The notes under the pieces are model-generated. The model did not search any database, had not been told where the DNA came from, and saw nothing but the letters and a program-made list of their open reading frames with translations. A stretch of 7,965 nucleotides of DNA. Origin: Acetobacteraceae bacterium (GTDB taxonomy: Bacteria > Pseudomonadota > Alphaproteobacteria > Acetobacterales > Acetobacteraceae). How positions within the stretch are numbered: the first letter of the stretch is position 1; every line of letters starts with the position of its first letter. Location: NCBI GenBank assembly GCA_947462945.1, contig CANHTE010000046.1, positions 1-7,965 of the forward strand. Reading direction: 5' to 3'. This document shows positions 1 through 7,214 of the stretch, piece after piece. A program made the translations under genes and the position numbers.

Positions 1-232
1 CCGCCAGATGCAGCACGGCATCGGGGCGCGTATCGCGGATCGCCTGGCCCAGGCTGTCGGGTGAGGTCAGTTCGAAGGGGATGGTGACATCGGCATGGGC
101 GCAGGCCTCGCCAGGCGGGCGAATGGCCGCGATCAGCCGGGCCAGGGGGAAGCGCTGCCGCAGGGCGGGCAGGCTGTGCTGGCCCACAAAACCGTTGGCG
201 CCAGTCACCAGGATGGTCGAGGGGGCTGCCAT
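1..232 (-). CDS. NAD(P)-dependent sugar-nucleotide epimerase/reductase, N-terminal part (runs off window)
   Basis: Only the first 77 codons are inside the window. The ATG is at 232 and the gene continues past base 1. The protein opens with a short beta strand and the Rossmann dinucleotide motif TGANGFVG at residues 10-17, followed by a helix and a second strand (LIAAIRPP), then PDAVLHLAG, the usual 'xVxHLAG' strand of extended short-chain dehydrogenases. It starts 10 bases after the stop of gmd, with a weak GGCGGA ribosome site in the gap, so the two are almost certainly co-transcribed. Downstream of a GMD the usual partners are GDP-6-deoxy-D-mannose reductase (Rmd, giving GDP-D-rhamnose) or GDP-fucose synthase. 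The lack of the C-terminal two thirds, with its catalytic YxxxK, prevents a choice, but Rmd fits the short opening better. The family is firm; the exact reaction is inference. Confidence 0.85.
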   Translation of the reverse strand, partial: MAAPSTILVTGANGFVGQHSLPALRQRFPLARLIAAIRPPGEACAHADVTIPFELTSPDSLGQAIRDTRPDAVLHLA

Positions 233-242
233 GATCCGCCGT

Positions 243-1331
<1,089 letters not shown>

Positions 1332-2285
1332 TCAATCGGCGCGCAGGTTGGCCCGCGTCACGATCGTGGCCCAGCGCTCGCGCTCACGCGCCACGAAGCG
1401 GCCGAAATCGGCGGGGGTCGGGCTGACTTCCAGCTCCACGCCATTCTCGACCAGCCGCGCGCGCAGGGCCTGGTCCTCCAATGCGTTGTTCAGTGCCGCG
1501 TGCAGACGGGCCGTCACCTCCGGCGCTGTGCCGGCAGGCGCGAGAAGCCCGTACCAGGTGGCGCTGTCCAGCTCCGGGAAACCCTGCTCGAATGAGGTCG
1601 AAAGCCCGGGCAGGATGGAGGCGCGCTGCGCCCCGGCCACGGCGAGCGCCCGCAGGCTGCCCGCCGCCAGAAAGGGCAGGAAGGGTGCGGCGGCGTTGGT
1701 GATCATGTCCACGCGGCCGGCCACCACATCGGTCAAAGCGGGGGCGGTGCCCCGGTAATGAATATGCTCGATCTCAAAGCCGAGGGTCAGCGCAATCATG
1801 GCGCCCAACGCATGGGCGGTGGTGCCCGCACCGGGCGTGCCGAAGGTCAATGCCGGGTTTTTGCCGCGGGCGAATTCCCGCAATTCACCCAGATTGCGCA
1901 CTGGCAGGCGTGGGTTCACCGCGATGACATTGGGCGAAGCCCCCACCAGCCCGATGGGGGTAAAGCCGTGCACCGCGTCATAGGGGATGCGGGGGTGCAC
2001 CAGGCTCGAAATCACAAAGGACCCGCTGCCCGCGAGGAGGATCGTGCTGCCATCCGGCGGCGCCTTGGCGACGAGGTCATTGCCCAGGATTCCGCCCGCG
2101 CCGCCGCGATTTTCAACCAGGATGGTCTGGCCCAGCCGGGCCGACATCCCCTCGGCCAGGATGCGCCCGACAATGTCGTTGCTGCCGCCGGCGGTGAAGG
2201 GAATGACCAGCCGCAGTGGCCGTGACTGCGCGAGCGAGACGCTGGGTGCCACCAGCAAGCCCAGCGCCGCGCGGCGGGCGATCAC
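1332..2285 (-). CDS. Bug/TctC-family periplasmic tricarboxylate-binding protein
   Basis: A solute-binding protein of the tripartite tricarboxylate transporter (Bug) family, exported to the periplasm. The 317 residues start with a signal peptide (MIARRAALGLLVAPSVSLAQ: an arginine pair, a hydrophobic stretch, and a likely signal peptidase I site near residues 19-20, with no lipobox cysteine). The mature protein shows the family motifs PFTAGGSNDIVGR at residues 29-41, VENRGGAGGILG at 57-68 and APPDG at 75-79. It uses a GTG start whose GTGA overlaps the tcuB stop by 4 bases (2282-2285), so translation is coupled to tcuB. This placement suggests it captures tricarballylate, citrate or aconitate for the TcuAB enzymes. 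The ligand cannot be read from sequence, since Bug proteins bind many carboxylates. No TctA/TctB membrane subunits are in the window. Confidence 0.93.
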   Translation of the reverse strand: MIARRAALGLLVAPSVSLAQSRPLRLVIPFTAGGSNDIVGRILAEGMSARLGQTILVENRGGAGGILGNDLVAKAPPDGSTILLAGSGSFVISSLVHPRIPYDAVHGFTPIGLVGASPNVIAVNPRLPVRNLGELREFARGKNPALTFGTPGAGTTAHALGAMIALTLGFEIEHIHYRGTAPALTDVVAGRVDMITNAAAPFLPFLAAGSLRALAVAGAQRASILPGLSTSFEQGFPELDSATWYGLLAPAGTAPEVTARLHAALNNALEDQALRARLVENGVELEVSPTPADFGRFVARERERWATIVTRANLRAD

Positions 2286-3382
2286 CGCCGCTTCTCCTGA
2301 GCGTTCCGCAGCAGCGCCAGGCCACGATACACGCCATGCACCATCTTGGAGTAGGGCATGACCAGGAAGAAGGCGAGAACGAGGCCGAGGTGAATGGCCA
2401 GCATCACGCCCATGGCGCCGGTGTGCCGAATCCCCAGCAGCAGCAGCCCGGTGCTGCCAATCAGGAACAGCAAGGCGAGCATGGCGACCTCACCGCCCAG
2501 CAGGCGCTTGGCCACGGGTCCCGGGTCCGTCACGCTCTTGACCCAAAGCAGACCGGCCGTGCCGATGCACAGCAGCACGCCCCCCCAGCTGCCCAATTGG
2601 ACGGGCAGGCTCAGAAAAGCATGCGGGGACTTCCAGCCCATGACGTGATGGTAGAAGGCGCCCGTCGTCGTGGCCGCGAAGCACAGCATGAAGCCGTAGA
2701 ACATCGCGTGATGGAACCAGCGCCGCGTCTGGGCGAAGCTGTCATCCAGATCATTGCAGCCATGCCCGCCGCCGCCCAGGTTGCGCAGCGTCAGGATATC
2801 GATCGCCGCTTCCGCCACCGGCGCCACGGTGATGGGCTTTTGGCCCGCGCCCGGGGCGGTGCCGCGCCAGAAGCGCAGGCCCCCCATCGCCATGGCCACC
2901 AGCCCAAAACCAAAGCTGAGCGAGGCCATGCCGACCATCAACCCATAGGGGATCACCCGGAAAAAGGCGCCGGTGCCGGTCTGCGCGGTGTAGAGTATGG
3001 CCGGGTCCTGCAATGCCATGGTGAGAAGAAGCACCAGTGTCACGCCCAGGAAGGCCGCCAGCGTCACCAGCGTGCCATTGCGCTCGAACAGCCGCCCCAT
3101 GGCCGGTGGCCAGGCATATTCGGCATAGGATTCGGCCCGGATGGTCGCGAAGGTCTGCGGCACATTGATGCCGAAGGGGTGCGGCGGCGCGTATTGGCAC
3201 GCGTGGTAGCAGCCCTTGCAGGAATGGCAGAGGTTGGCGAGGTGCGTGAGGTCACCCGAGGTGAATTCGCGGCGCAGCGTCATCGCCGGAAACACGGCGC
3301 AATAGCCCTCGCAATAGCGGCAGGCATTGCAGATCTCCATCTGCCGCCGCGCCTCGATGGTGGCATCGGATTCGATGGTCAT
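2282..3382 (-). CDS. tcuB: Tricarballylate utilization protein TcuB (iron-sulfur/heme membrane electron carrier)
   Basis: Membrane partner that takes electrons from the FADH2 of TcuA and passes them to the quinone pool. The 366-residue product has two ferredoxin-like cysteine clusters near the N-terminus: C18, C21, C24, C28 (CNACRYCEGYC) and C52, C55, C58, C62 (CHSCKGCYHAC), enough for two 4Fe-4S clusters. The rest is a membrane domain with about six hydrophobic segments (near 105-124, 143-168, 227-247, 262-282, 297-318, 324-345) and several histidines in or beside them (224/225, 245/246, 331, 349) that could bind heme b. This is the CitB/TcuB family layout and normal length. It starts at ATG 3382 with AGGA 8 bases upstream, 87 bases after the tcuA stop, and ends in a GTGA overlap with the binding-protein gene. 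The assignment is firm from the motifs plus the adjacent tcuA. Confidence 0.94.
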   Translation of the reverse strand: MTIESDATIEARRQMEICNACRYCEGYCAVFPAMTLRREFTSGDLTHLANLCHSCKGCYHACQYAPPHPFGINVPQTFATIRAESYAEYAWPPAMGRLFERNGTLVTLAAFLGVTLVLLLTMALQDPAILYTAQTGTGAFFRVIPYGLMVGMASLSFGFGLVAMAMGGLRFWRGTAPGAGQKPITVAPVAEAAIDILTLRNLGGGGHGCNDLDDSFAQTRRWFHHAMFYGFMLCFAATTTGAFYHHVMGWKSPHAFLSLPVQLGSWGGVLLCIGTAGLLWVKSVTDPGPVAKRLLGGEVAMLALLFLIGSTGLLLLGIRHTGAMGVMLAIHLGLVLAFFLVMPYSKMVHGVYRGLALLRNAQEKRR

Positions 3383-3405
3383 CGCGGATATCCTGGACAG
3401 GCGAA

Positions 3406-3433
3406 GCGCCTTGCCGAACTTGCCGCAAGGCGC
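3406..3433 (-). other. Intercistronic 9-bp stem-loop between tcuA and tcuB
   Basis: Perfect inverted repeat GCGCCTTGC (3406-3414) and GCAAGGCGC (3425-3433) with a 10-base loop, lying in the 87-base gap between tcuA and tcuB. It is GC-rich but has no following T-run on the transcribed strand, so it is not a standard terminator. It could protect the upstream mRNA end or lower expression of the downstream genes relative to tcuA. The structure is seen directly; the role is inferred. Confidence 0.55.
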
Positions 3434-3469
3434 AGCCGCCAGCGTGCCCCCGGCATGGCACCTGAGGCC

Positions 3470-4867
3470 CTAGTTTCTGACAATTTTTGCGGCCTCCTCG
3501 CCTGCGATGCGGCCAAACACAGTGCCGATGGTCATGCCAAACCCTGCCAGATAGCCCTGGCCCAGGATATTGCCGGCCATGATTTCCCCGCTGGCGAAGA
3601 TGTTTCCGGAAGGCTTGCCATCGGCCATCATCACGCGGGCGCGCTCATTCACCTTCACGCCGAGGAAGGTGAAGGTGATTCCGGGTGCCAGCGGGTGGCC
3701 GTAGAAGGGCGGCGTGTCGATGCGCCGGGCCCAGTGGCTCTTGGGAATGGCCAGGCCTTCGGTGCGGCAATCATCCAGCTTGTTGCCATGGAAGGTGCCG
3801 GGCTGCACGGTGGCATTATACTCCGCCACCACGCGCTCCAGCTTCGCCGCATCGAGCCCCAGCAGCACCGCGAGTTCGCCGATGCTCTCGGCCCTCATCG
3901 GCGGGAAGACGCTCGGCAGGTAATTGTGCAGCGCCTGGCTGTCGGTGATGGCAAAGGCACGCTGGTCGCGCTGCTGGGCAATCAGCCGGCCCCAGATGGC
4001 GTAGCGCTTGGGCCAGACATCCTCGCCCTCATCATAGAAGCGCTCCACATCCTTGTTGACGACGATGGAGAAGGGCACGCAGTCCAGGCGCATGGCCAGG
4101 CCGCCATCCTCCATCGGCGCGCGTGCGTCATTGGCCACGGCGTGGAACTGGGTCGGGTCGCCCACCTCTTGCACGCCATTGGCCAGCATGTCCTTCAGCA
4201 CACGGCCCTGGGCGTAGGGCGTGCCGCGGATTTGGAAATTATCGGCCGCATCGCCCCAATACTCGCGCAGCCATTCGCGATTGGCCTGGAAGCCGCCGGC
4301 CGAGGCAATGATGGATTTGCAGCGGATGCGCTGGGGAAATCCCCGCCAGCTCAAGACCGCCTCCCGCGCGAAGCCCTCCTCGATGGCGATGTGCTGCACT
4401 TCGGTGTCGTAGAGAATGGTGATGCCCAGCTTCTCCGCCGTGCGGTAAAGCGCATTCACCAGGGCCTTGCCGCCCCCCAGGAAGAAGGCATTGGTCCGCG
4501 AGAGGCTGAGCGTGCCGGACAGCGAGGGCTGGAACACCACGCCGCAATCGCGGAGAAAACCTGGCGCATGCTCGCTGGCGCGGATGCACATGCGGGCCAG
4601 GCCCTCATCGGTGCGCCCGCCGGTCACGCGCAGCAGGTCATCCCAGTATTCTTCCTCCAGGTAGCTCTCGGTGAGCACCTCCGTCGGCGCTCCGTGCAGG
4701 GCGCGGAGGTTGCGGGTATGGCGCGAATTGCCGCCGCGCATCGGCTTGGGGGCGTGCTCGGCCACGATCACCTGGGCACCGGCCTGGGCCGCCGTGATGG
4801 CGGCACAGAGGGCCGCATTGCCGCCGCCCACCACCAGGACATCCCAAAGACGCGTAAAATCAACCAT
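3470..4867 (-). CDS. tcuA: FAD-dependent tricarballylate dehydrogenase TcuA
   Basis: Flavoprotein of the fumarate reductase/succinate dehydrogenase flavoprotein family that oxidises tricarballylate to cis-aconitate, feeding the TCA cycle, with TcuB as electron acceptor. From ATG 4867 the protein is 465 residues, close to the known TcuA length (about 467). It begins MVDFTRLWDVLVVGGGNAAL with the FAD dinucleotide motif GGGNAA at residues 14-19 and an acidic strand end (VIVAEHAP, about 33-40). It has the TcuA-type RGGNSRHTRN at 44-53 and the C-terminal flavin segment SGEIMAGNILGQGYLAGFG at about 426-444. The frame stays open upstream to an ATG at 4990, but those 41 extra residues are arginine-rich, unlike the family, and would cover the promoter region, so 4867 is preferred (an in-frame GTG at 4870 is an alternative). 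A weak AGGG ribosome site precedes it. Confidence 0.94.
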   Translation of the reverse strand: MVDFTRLWDVLVVGGGNAALCAAITAAQAGAQVIVAEHAPKPMRGGNSRHTRNLRALHGAPTEVLTESYLEEEYWDDLLRVTGGRTDEGLARMCIRASEHAPGFLRDCGVVFQPSLSGTLSLSRTNAFFLGGGKALVNALYRTAEKLGITILYDTEVQHIAIEEGFAREAVLSWRGFPQRIRCKSIIASAGGFQANREWLREYWGDAADNFQIRGTPYAQGRVLKDMLANGVQEVGDPTQFHAVANDARAPMEDGGLAMRLDCVPFSIVVNKDVERFYDEGEDVWPKRYAIWGRLIAQQRDQRAFAITDSQALHNYLPSVFPPMRAESIGELAVLLGLDAAKLERVVAEYNATVQPGTFHGNKLDDCRTEGLAIPKSHWARRIDTPPFYGHPLAPGITFTFLGVKVNERARVMMADGKPSGNIFASGEIMAGNILGQGYLAGFGMTIGTVFGRIAGEEAAKIVRN

Positions 4868-4903
4868 CACCCTGCATATGCGCCGCGAGGCGCGCCTGTC
4901 CAG

Positions 4904-4919
4904 ACGGGACGCGTCCCGT
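4904..4919. promoter_or_regulatory. Perfect 16-bp palindrome upstream of tcuA (candidate operator)
   Basis: ACGGGACGCGTCCCGT equals its own reverse complement over all 16 bases, and the symmetry stops at both edges. It lies 37-52 bases upstream of the tcuA start, inside the 169-base divergent region shared with the EAL gene. Its size and full dyad symmetry suit a dimeric repressor or activator such as a GntR- or TetR-type protein. If transcribed, the same bases could fold as a 6-bp stem with a CGCG loop. No regulator gene is in the window, so the binding protein is unknown. Confidence 0.45.
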
Positions 4920-4984
4920 TGGCGGGCGCTTAAGCCTCGATTCATCACGCTCTGCGATACAGCCCCTAACCTGAGGGCAATCTT

Positions 4985-5014
4985 ATGCATGCCAAGGAGA
5001 AAAGGGCATTATGA
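4985..5014 (+). CDS. Possible 9-codon leader ORF 1 (MHAKEKRAL)
   Basis: ATG at 4985 preceded by GAGGG (4973-4977) at a 7-base spacing, then nine sense codons and a TGA. The TGA overlaps the ATG of the next mini-ORF in an ATGA arrangement (5011-5014). It is the first element of a chain that leads into the EAL gene. It is too short to judge by coding statistics; the case rests on the ribosome site, the spacing and the overlap. It may be chance. Confidence 0.25.
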   Translation: MHAKEKRAL

Positions 5015-5040
5015 TCGTTAACAGGGGCTTCGCCGCGTGA
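5011..5040 (+). CDS. Possible 9-codon leader ORF 2 (MIVNRGFAA)
   Basis: ATG at 5011 follows AAGGAG (4994-4999) and a nearer AGGG (5003-5006). Nine sense codons end in a TGA that overlaps the GTG start of the EAL gene as GTGA (5037-5040). This is the arrangement used for translational coupling, so ribosomes ending here could restart on the phosphodiesterase GTG. The ribosome site here is stronger than the one directly before the GTG (AGGGG at 5023-5027). No matching known leader peptide is recognised. Confidence 0.35.
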   Translation: MIVNRGFAA

Positions 5041-6644
5041 GTGGAACAAATCGGCGCCAATTGGGCGAGAGGGAGCGCTATGTCGCCTTTGCCTTCGCCG
5101 GCGCCGATCTTCTGGTCGAGGCCGATCTGGATGGGCAAATCTGTTTCACCGCTGGTGCCTTCCGCCTGCGCTTTGGCGCAGCACCCGAGAGCTTCATTGG
5201 TGAGGATGTGACGGGCCTGATCGCCAGCGCTGACCGGGAGAGCTTCGCTGCATCCCTGTCGCTGCTGCCCGAACGGGGTCGGCTCTCGCCCACCGTGCTG
5301 CGGCTGGCCAACGCCGAGCAGACGCCATTTGTCGTCTCCGGCCTGCACCTTGCCCTGTCAGGCGAAGCTCCGCGCCTGTGCATCTCCATGGGGCCCGTGC
5401 CGATCCCGCAGGATGCCGGGGCACCCCTGGCCCCCAGCCCGGCCTCGCTGCTGCGGGAGGCGGAGGCGCGAATCCGAACGCCTGGCCGCGCCGGTGGGCA
5501 ATTGGGGCTGATCGAGGTCAAGGGCGCATTGACCGATGAATTGCGCGCCGCCTTGACGCAGCAAGCGGGGGGCATGGCGGCGGAATTGGCGCCGGGCCGG
5601 TATGGGCTGCTCTCCGGGCTTGGTGAAACGGCGCCCGACATCGCGGCCGTGACGGCGCGGCTGGAAGCCATCCTGGCGCAGCATGGCGGGACGGCGGGTG
5701 GCGGCGTCAGCGGTGAGGTGGTGGCGCTGGACGCGCATGGCCTCTCACCCATGCAGGCGGTGCGCGCCCTGCGCCACTGCCTCGCCACCTTCACCCGTGC
5801 GGGAAGGCAGGGGCTGCAGGAGGAGGGCTTCGGTGAGGGCCTGTCCGGTTTTGTGGAGGATATGACGCAGCGCGCCGGGACCATCCGCCGCGCCATCGCG
5901 CAGCGGCGCTTCCATCTGGAGTATCAGCCGATCGTCAACCTCGCCGATGGGGTGGTGCACCACTATGAGGCCTTGCTGCGACCCGAGAAGGGGCTGCTGG
6001 GCGCGTCCTTCGGACCGCAGGATTTCGTCAATCTGGCGGAGGCTGTCGGCCTGACTGAAGAATTGGACCTCGCCGTGGCGGAGAAGGCGCTGGTCGCGGC
6101 CGCGGGGCTGACGGGCGCACAGCGCCTCGCGGTGAATGCCTCCGGCCTCTCGATGCAAAGCGCCAGCTTCCGCACCGCGCTGTTCAACCTGCTGGAGGCG
6201 CATCCCCATGCCGGAAAGCGCCTGATGGTCGAATTGACCGAGAGCGCTGAAATCGAGGACGAGGTCGGCGCTGCCAAAACCATTGAGGCGCTGCGGGCGC
6301 ATGGCATTCCCGTCTGCCTCGATGATTTCGGGGCGGGCGCCGCCGCCTTCCGCTATCTCAAGGCATTCCGCGTGGATTATGTGAAGGTGGATGGCAGCTT
6401 TGTCGAAGCCGCCATGCGCGGTGAACGGGATCGCAGCTTCGTCGCCGCCATGGTGGATCTCTCGGTGGCGGTGGGCGCCAAGGTCGTGGCCGAACGGATC
6501 GAGACCGAGGAATACGCCCGGACCATGCAGAGCCTTGGCGCGCATCTGGGCCAGGGCTGGCATTTCGGCCGGCCGGGCCCCTTGCCCAAGGCGGCGCCAG
6601 TGGTTGCCGCGCGGCGGGGCGTCGAGCAGGAAAGCTGGAGCTGA
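5037..6644 (+). CDS. PAS / degenerate GGDEF / EAL protein, probable c-di-GMP phosphodiesterase
   Basis: A soluble 535-residue signalling protein. Residues about 15-120 look like a PAS sensor domain. Residues about 135-260 resemble a worn GGDEF fold with no GGDEF motif (the matching place reads GRYGLLSG, 187-194). Residues about 283-515 are an EAL domain. The metal and catalytic residues of active EAL enzymes are all present: E311 of EALLR, N367, E399 of ELTES, D429/D430 of DDFGAG, K450 of VKVDG, E486 and E489 of AERIET, and Q506 of GQGWHF. It should therefore hydrolyse c-di-GMP to pGpG, tuned by the PAS domain. No membrane segment or signal peptide is seen. The first possible start is GTG 5037, because the frame is closed by TAA at 5019-5021. 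It has AGGGG 9 bases upstream and overlaps the preceding mini-ORF. It converges on the HPt gene. Confidence 0.92.
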   Translation: MSGTNRRQLGERERYVAFAFAGADLLVEADLDGQICFTAGAFRLRFGAAPESFIGEDVTGLIASADRESFAASLSLLPERGRLSPTVLRLANAEQTPFVVSGLHLALSGEAPRLCISMGPVPIPQDAGAPLAPSPASLLREAEARIRTPGRAGGQLGLIEVKGALTDELRAALTQQAGGMAAELAPGRYGLLSGLGETAPDIAAVTARLEAILAQHGGTAGGGVSGEVVALDAHGLSPMQAVRALRHCLATFTRAGRQGLQEEGFGEGLSGFVEDMTQRAGTIRRAIAQRRFHLEYQPIVNLADGVVHHYEALLRPEKGLLGASFGPQDFVNLAEAVGLTEELDLAVAEKALVAAAGLTGAQRLAVNASGLSMQSASFRTALFNLLEAHPHAGKRLMVELTESAEIEDEVGAAKTIEALRAHGIPVCLDDFGAGAAAFRYLKAFRVDYVKVDGSFVEAAMRGERDRSFVAAMVDLSVAVGAKVVAERIETEEYARTMQSLGAHLGQGWHFGRPGPLPKAAPVVAARRGVEQESWS

Positions 6645-6709
6645 GGGGTTCTTCAGCCCGCGCCCGGCCTATCCAGCGCGCCGTTTGGTGATGCCTGGCC
6701 GCGTGGGCG
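6645..6709. other. Convergent gap between the EAL and HPt genes
   Basis: A 65-base spacer between two converging stops. No hairpin followed by a T-run was seen on either strand; only a weak CTGA/TCAG inverted pair occurs around 6642-6656. Transcripts from both sides probably overlap here or end by another mechanism. Confidence 0.3.
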
Positions 6710-7057
6710 TTACTGCATGAGGGCGCGCAAGGCCTGAAGGGCGGCCCTGGCCTCAACCAGCAAGCGGGGCAGAAGGCTGGCCGGGGGCTCGGGCTGATCT
6801 GGATCCATGGCGATCCGCGCTTCACGCTCAAGCCCAATGGCGCCGACCGCTGCGGCCGCCCCGGCCAGGCTGTGGGCGGCCCGCTCATAGGCTTCCTGGT
6901 CCCCCGTATGGGCGGCCGTGGCCAGTTCCTGCGCAAGGCGACCCAGATCTTCCTCAAAGGTCAAGATGATGGTTCGGAACACATCCGGCGGCAGGTCTTC
7001 GGCCAGTTGATGGGCCACTTCAGGATCGAGAGCACTCATGCAATGAAAATTCTGCAT
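6710..7057 (-). CDS. Stand-alone HPt (histidine phosphotransfer) domain protein
   Basis: A small soluble protein of 115 residues, almost wholly alpha-helical by composition, the size of a single HPt four-helix bundle. The signature AHSLAGAAAAVGA at residues 61-73 matches the HPt pattern HxLxGxAxxxGA, making His62 the likely phospho-acceptor. The preceding helix (VFRTIILTFEEDLGRLAQEL, about 26-45) matches the usual first core helix. Such proteins relay phosphate between a hybrid histidine kinase and a response regulator; neither partner is in the window. The start is uncertain: ATG 7057 has a GGGGGCGG stretch nearby, while ATG 7039 (residue 7, MSALDPEV) also fits the domain start and would suit the promoter proposed at 7049-7077. 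It is divergent from metZ and convergent with the EAL gene, which hints at, but does not show, a shared signalling role. Confidence 0.85.
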   Translation of the reverse strand: MQNFHCMSALDPEVAHQLAEDLPPDVFRTIILTFEEDLGRLAQELATAAHTGDQEAYERAAHSLAGAAAAVGAIGLEREARIAMDPDQPEPPASLLPRLLVEARAALQALRALMQ

Positions 7058-7077
7058 TCAGCCGCCCCCGGCGTCAA
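7049..7077 (-). promoter_or_regulatory. Candidate sigma70-type promoter for the HPt gene
   Basis: On the minus strand TTGACG (7077-7072) is followed after 17 bases by CAGAAT (7054-7049), five and four matches to the consensus hexamers. Transcription would begin near 7042, downstream of ATG 7057 and just before ATG 7039. If used, it would imply a nearly leaderless mRNA starting at residue 7. Confidence 0.35.
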
Positions 7078-7097
7078 TTGTTCACCGAGATTGACGC
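7071..7097. repeat. 8-bp inverted repeat in the divergent HPt-metZ region
   Basis: GCGTCAAT (7071-7078) and ATTGACGC (7090-7097) are perfect reverse complements separated by 11 bases. Each arm contains a TTGACG box pointing outwards, one toward the HPt gene and one toward metZ. It may be two back-to-back -35 boxes, an operator for a dimeric regulator, or both. Confidence 0.5.
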
Positions 7098-7120
7098 AGA
7101 ATGGCAGGAGGGGTTAGGCA
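7091..7120 (+). promoter_or_regulatory. Candidate promoter for the metZ leader
   Basis: TTGACG at 7091-7096 is a good -35 box. The matching -10 region 17-18 bases later (TTAGGC or TAGGCA, 7114-7120) is poor. A start near 7127 would place the first transcribed base almost exactly at the riboswitch P1 stem (7129), which is the main support. Confidence 0.35.
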
Positions 7121-7128
7121 TGCTTCGT

Positions 7129-7214
7129 CCTCGCGATTTGTCCGGCCAGCTTGCGGCGAGGTCCCAACCGGGTCGTCTTTTGCGAAAGGCGGAAAACAAG
7201 CGCGCTAAACGGCC
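7129..7214 (+). promoter_or_regulatory. SAM-II riboswitch aptamer (with inserted hairpin)
   Basis: Binds S-adenosylmethionine and lowers expression of methionine synthesis genes. The SAM-II pseudoknot can be traced by hand. P1 pairs CCTCGC (7129-7134) with GCGAGG (7156-7161), followed by the conserved GATTTG (7135-7140). P2 pairs GCTTG (7149-7153) with CAAGC (7197-7201), a second short helix pairs GGCC (7144-7147) with GGCC (7211-7214), and the conserved GCTAAA is at 7204-7209. ACAAG at 7196-7200 also matches the family. Between P1 and P2 the usual few bases are replaced by about 35, including a 7-bp stem with a UGCG loop (CGTCTTT 7174-7180 with AAAGGCG 7185-7191). The gene behind it, metZ, is a classic SAM-II target. 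The consensus was compared from memory, not by a covariance search. Confidence 0.85.

Noticed and set aside
2216..4933. A 905-codon open frame on the plus strand, antisense to tcuB and tcuA
   Set aside because: Its product is rich in His, Gln, Ala and Gly without any recognisable domain, and it mirrors the codon bias of two clear genes on the other strand. It is a typical antisense shadow in GC-rich DNA.
4868..4990. N-terminal extension of TcuA from ATG 4990
   Set aside because: The 41 extra residues are arginine-rich and unlike the family. Starting at 4867 gives the expected length and puts the FAD motif at the usual distance from the start.
4975..4998. Possible sigma54 promoter on the minus strand (TTGGCATGC... 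TTGCCC)
   Set aside because: The GG and GC elements are 13 bases apart rather than the required 10.
5745..6563. A 272-codon minus-strand open frame inside the EAL gene
   Set aside because: It lies entirely antisense to the catalytic EAL domain, whose motifs are intact in the plus frame. The antisense product has no family resemblance.
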